Positions 61,501 to 64,000 of a stretch of 64,000 bases of DNA are shown piece after piece. The notes under the pieces were generated by a model. The model saw nothing but the letters and a program-made list of their open reading frames with translations, had not been told where the DNA came from and searched no databases. The position numbers and the translations under genes were made by a program. How positions within the stretch are numbered: the stretch's first letter is position 1; the number at the start of each line of letters is the position of its first letter. Origin of the DNA: Streptomyces sp. SID8374 (GTDB lineage Bacteria > Actinomycetota > Actinomycetes > Streptomycetales > Streptomycetaceae); the NCBI RefSeq assembly GCF_009865135.1, contig NZ_WWGH01000001.1, positions 2,914,001 to 2,978,000 of the forward strand, given 5' to 3'.

Positions 61501-64000
61501 GAGGACGACGGGCACGATGGCCGCGCCGTCGGCGTCGTACACGGTCCGCAGCACCTCGTGGCGGCGCACGATCTCGTCCAGCGCCGCACCCAGCGCGGCC
61601 CGGTCCAGCGGCCCGTGCAGGGCGAGCGGCAACTGCACGTTGTAGAGGCCGCCTTCGGGCTGGAGCAGATGGAGGAAGACCATGCGCTCCTGGGCGAAGG
61701 ACGCCTGCGCGACCTCCCCCGCCGCCCGTGGCACGACCTTGTCCGGTACGCCGCCGGCCGCCAGGGCGAGGGCGGCGAGGCGGGCGACGGTGGGCTCGGC
61801 GAGGAAGTCGCCCGCCGGCACCTCCACACCCAGCCGCGCACCGACCCGGGCGAGCACCTGGGAGACCAGCAGGGAGTGTCCGCCGACCGCGAAGAAGTCG
61901 TCCAGGACGCCGACTTCGTTGCCGCCCAGCACGTCCTGCCAGACCTCCGCGACGAGCTGTTCGACCCCGGAGCGCGGGGCCACCGGCCCCTCGCCACCGG
62001 GCAGCGGGGAGCCGCCGGAGGCCGGGAGGGCGGTCAGGTCGGTGCGGCCGTGCCGGTCCAGGGGCAGGGCGTCCAGGACGGTGTAGCGGGCGGGCACGGC
62101 GTGGGCGGGGAGGCGCTCCAGCAGCCAGCCGCGCAGACCGGCGGCGGTGGGGGCGGCGCCGGGGGCGGGGACGAGGTGGGCGGTGAGCTGCTGGGAGCCC
62201 TGCCCGTCGGGTCCCGCGGTGACGGCGGCCGCGGCGACGCCGGGGTGGCGGAGCAGGGCCGCCTCGGTCCCGGCGGGTTCGACGCGGACCCCGCGGACCG
62301 TGGCCCGGCGGTCGGTGCGGCCGAGGTGGGTCAGGGTGGCGTCGGCCCGCCGCCGTACGAGGTCGCCGGTGCGGTACATCCGGGAGCCGGGCGGCCCGTA
62401 GGGGTCGGGCACGAAGTGCTCGGCGGTCAGGGCCGGGCGGTGGTGGTAGCCCCGGGCGAGCGAGGCGCCGGAGATGTGCAGCTCTCCCGCGACGCCGGAC
62501 GGCACGAGGTTGAGGGCCGCGTCCAGCACGTACGCGGCGGTGTTGCGCACCGGGTGGCCCAGCGGGGCGGCCTCGGGCCAGCCGTCGATGCCGGGGGGCA
62601 GCTCGTGGGCGGTGGCGATCTGGACGTCGGGGCCGCCGTGGTGGTGCAGAAGGCGGCGGCCGGGGCGTGCGGCGACGAACTCCCGCAGGGCCGGGCCGAG
62701 TTCGAGGGTCTCACCGGTCTGTACGAGGTGAGCGAGGGCGGGCAGCGGACGGTCGTCGGCCAAGGCGGCGCGGGCGAGGAGTTCGAGGACGGTGGCGGGC
62801 GCGTACAGGTCGCTCACCCGGTGCTCCGCCAGCCAGGCCGCGAGGTGCGCGGGGGCGGAGCGTACGCCGTCGGGCACCAGGGTCAGCGTCGCGCCGGAGA
62901 GCAGCGCGGTGAGCGTCTCCCGGACGAACCCCTCGGAACCGGCCGAGGTGAACTGGGCGATCACCCGGCCGGGGCCGGACGGCAGGGCGGCGAGGTGCCA
63001 CTCGGCCATGTTGACCAGCGCGGAGTGGGGCACCGTCAGGGCCGCCGGGCGGCCGGAGGCGTCCGGGGCGGGGAACAGGCAGGCGGCCGTGGCACCGGTG
63101 ACGGGGACGGGCAGGTCCTCGCCGTCCCGGTCCGGGCAGGCGGTGAGCGGTGGGTCGAGGACGAGGAGCCGGTGGCCCGTGCCGGTGAGCCGGCGCGCCC
63201 CCGCCTCATCGGTGACCACGAGGTGCGGCCGGGCCTCGCCGAGCAGCGCGAGGAGGCGGCCGTCCGGCAGGGCGGGCTCCACCGGCAGATGGGTCCCGCC
63301 CGCCGCCAGCACGGCGAGGAACGCGGTGACGGAGAGGCCGCAGCGGGGCAGCAGCACCGCGGCGGTGCGCTCGGGTCCCACCCCTTCGGCCACCAGGGCG
63401 CGGGCGAGCCGGTCCGCACGCTCACGCAGCTCGAGGTAGGTCCAGGTGCTCCCGCCGTCCACCAGGGCGAGCGCCCGGGGCACGGCGGCGGCGCGTTCGG
63501 CGAACCAGCCGGCCAGGGACTCCCCGCGCGGTGCCCCGCCCACTCCGGCGGCCAGCAGCTCGGGCCGGTCGGCCGGGTCGATCAGCGGGAGGTCCAGGAC
63601 GCGGGCGCCGGGGTCGGCCACCAGCCCTTCGAGCAGCGTCACATAGAGCCGGGACAGCTCCTGGACGGTCTCCTCGTCGAACAGGGCGGTGGCGTACTCG
63701 AAGCTGCCCTGGAGTCCGTCCTCCGTCTCCCCCACGAAGAGGGAGAGCCCGAACTTCGCGGTGGTGCTGGGCTGTTCGACCGGGGTGACGGTGAGGCCGT
63801 CGAGTGCGAACTCCTGGGCGCCGAGGTGGGAGAACATCACGTCGAAGAGCGGCCGGTCCCGGCCGAGTCCGGCCACCACCTGGTCGAAGGGCAGCTCGCG
63901 GTGTTCGTAGGCGCCGATCACGGTGGTGCGGACGCGGTCCAGGAGGACGGCGAAGGCGGGGTTGTCCGAGAGGTCGGCCCGGATCACCACGGTGTTGGCG
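58570..64000 (-). CDS. NRPS (partial at the window edge): C-A(degenerate)-PCP-C-A-PCP
   Basis: The start lies beyond base 64000; about 1810 residues are visible. Order: end of a C domain (NTVVIRADL onward), an A domain that has lost its motifs ([14 protein letters not shown] for the P-loop, HHHGGPDVQ for [13 protein letters not shown] for NGKVDR, so no catalytic Lys), a normal PCP (VGGHSLLVS), a full C domain (HHIAFDGYS), a normal A domain ([31 protein letters not shown]) with code D-V-F-S-V-A-L-V-Y-K that I cannot assign, and a PCP (LGGHSLLVT). It ends without TE and must pass the chain to another protein. Confidence 0.93.
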   Translation of the reverse strand, partial: ANTVVIRADLSDNPAFAVLLDRVRTTVIGAYEHRELPFDQVVAGLGRDRPLFDVMFSHLGAQEFALDGLTVTPVEQPSTTAKFGLSLFVGETEDGLQGSFEYATALFDEETVQELSRLYVTLLEGLVADPGARVLDLPLIDPADRPELLAAGVGGAPRGESLAGWFAERAAAVPRALALVDGGSTWTYLELRERADRLARALVAEGVGPERTAAVLLPRCGLSVTAFLAVLAAGGTHLPVEPALPDGRLLALLGEARPHLVVTDEAGARRLTGTGHRLLVLDPPLTACPDRDGEDLPVPVTGATAACLFPAPDASGRPAALTVPHSALVNMAEWHLAALPSGPGRVIAQFTSAGSEGFVRETLTALLSGATLTLVPDGVRSAPAHLAAWLAEHRVSDLYAPATVLELLARAALADDRPLPALAHLVQTGETLELGPALREFVAARPGRRLLHHHGGPDVQIATAHELPPGIDGWPEAAPLGHPVRNTAAYVLDAALNLVPSGVAGELHISGASLARGYHHRPALTAEHFVPDPYGPPGSRMYRTGDLVRRRADATLTHLGRTDRRATVRGVRVEPAGTEAALLRHPGVAAAAVTAGPDGQGSQQLTAHLVPAPGAAPTAAGLRGWLLERLPAHAVPARYTVLDALPLDRHGRTDLTALPASGGSPLPGGEGPVAPRSGVEQLVAEVWQDVLGGNEVGVLDDFFAVGGHSLLVSQVLARVGARLGVEVPAGDFLAEPTVARLAALALAAGGVPDKVVPRAAGEVAQASFAQERMVFLHLLQPEGGLYNVQLPLALHGPLDRAALGAALDEIVRRHEVLRTVYDADGAAIVPVVLEPGGCPLEFADVTAAEDPEAALDALLREDAGISFDIQTGPVIRVTAVRTGPEEHLLLLNAHHIAFDGYSTAVLVGELVPLYEAFLRGEPSPLPEPRLQYADFASWQRRKLQGAELHNHLYYWKQYLAGAPHALQLPTDRTRPAITDFAGDSVAFRVDAALTARLRALSGRSRVTLFMTTMAAFSVLLHRLSGQDDLCLGYFSGGRGDIGTDELIGLFLNTLPVRSQIAPGQRFDAHLDQVRASVLGGDAHRELPFELLVDEVQPARDVSGHPVFQVAFSYYAASPEESGAGSTGVRITPSPVGTQARSAKFDLTLYVRETEDGELAGDLEFATSLFDRSTAERFAAYYLRLLEAVADAPDTALEALPILGEGERRLLLEEWNDTEAEIPDATLPDLFEQVAARTPRAPAVVHGALTLPYGELDADADRLARHLAARGIGPGDFVAVALPRTERIVVAVLAVLKAGAAYVPVDPAYPADRISLMLDDADPALVLTSAQARDRIPDGERPLLVLDDPATAAAVAAHDARALTDAERTAPLHPSHPAYAIYTSGSTGRPKGVVVAHRSVANLAAWAGEAFGGEPLSHVLAATSLNFDVSVFEMFGPLLTGGSVEIVASLLDLADPAAGPYTASLLSGVPSALAQIEAAGGLRAEAGTVVLAGEPLSAKAANEIGRAVGAGLVANLYGPTESTVYATAWSSPDPIEGTPPIGRPLRNTRAYVLDAAQQPVPVGVVGELHLAGEGLAHGYLNRPGLTADRFLPDPFGAPGTRMYRTGDLVRWTADGQLICLGRADDQVKVRGHRIELGEIEAHLAAHPDVEQAVAGVRTGPGGEQRIVAHVVGARPVTAEALREHLAGRLPGYMVPGAFVTLDALPLSVNGKVDRAALPDPDDGPDEGDFVSPATTVEKELAEIWADVLRRDRVGLLDNFFALGGHSLLVTQVSARIKQRLGVRISLLDIYTTQNLGELAHTIAQTNGISQ

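Noticed and set aside
46228..64000. An MbtH-like helper gene or exporter within the NRPS cluster
   Set aside because: Looked for in the gaps and small frames of the visible cluster and not found; either may lie beyond base 64000.

Overview
The window is chromosomal DNA from an actinomycete, almost certainly a Streptomyces. GC content is very high with strong third-position GC bias, GTG/TTG starts are common, and the gene content (GlpR-Glp, HrdD, DUF6227-type protein, penicillin acylase family protein, Streptomyces-type regulators and NRPS genes) is typical of the genus. No species can be named from the sequence alone.

Left part (1-17.6 kb), conserved chromosomal genes: a secreted S1 protease, a tRNA-Ala(CGC), and a minus-strand molybdenum cofactor block (GlpR, GNAT, MoaB/Mog, MoaC, MoeA/Glp) running into galU. 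These are followed by 5-formyltetrahydrofolate cyclo-ligase, a penicillin acylase family protein, a K+/H+ antiporter, an MFS transporter, an FmdB zinc-ribbon protein behind a CIRCE-like operator, methylthioadenosine phosphorylase, an RcpC/CpaB-like protein and MscL.

Middle part (17.6-36.3 kb): a tightly overlapping five-gene minus-strand operon for a molybdopterin oxidoreductase complex (cytochrome-b-like membrane protein, Mo catalytic subunit, 4Fe-4S subunit, Rieske protein, small membrane protein). Its cofactor genes lie only about 12 kb away. Then come a P1 family peptidase, a DUF6227-type protein, a divergent MFS/WYL-regulator pair, the sigma factor gene hrdD with a consensus sigma-R promoter, a questin-oxidase-like protein, a divergent DODA-type dioxygenase/MarR pair, a TetR/MFS pair and a secreted M6 metalloprotease.

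Right part (36.3-64 kb): a nonribosomal peptide biosynthetic cluster, all on the minus strand and running off the right edge. In transcription order it contains: an NRPS (partial C, degenerate A, PCP, C, A, PCP); an NRPS with a truncated C followed by A-PCP; a very large UvrA-type protein with four ABC cassettes; an alpha/alpha-toroid (prenyltransferase-like) protein; a C-A-PCP-TE termination NRPS; a heme-oxygenase-fold diiron-oxidase candidate; a proline-3-hydroxylase-like enzyme; a KASIII homologue with a rebuilt active site; an FkbH-type HAD protein; an ACP; a VOC protein; a dimethylargininase-like amidinohydrolase; a nitroreductase; an Sfp-type phosphopantetheinyl transferase; a LuxR regulator; and a degenerate AMP-binding protein.

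The UvrA-like protein suggests, by analogy with other DNA-binding antibiotics, that the product attacks DNA. The FkbH-ACP-KASIII set suggests a C3 (glyceryl-derived) unit joined to the peptide. I do not recognise the product. In my recollection S. coelicolor has the calcium-dependent-antibiotic cluster next to the same hrdD/MarR/MFS/TetR block, so this locus may repeatedly host NRPS clusters.
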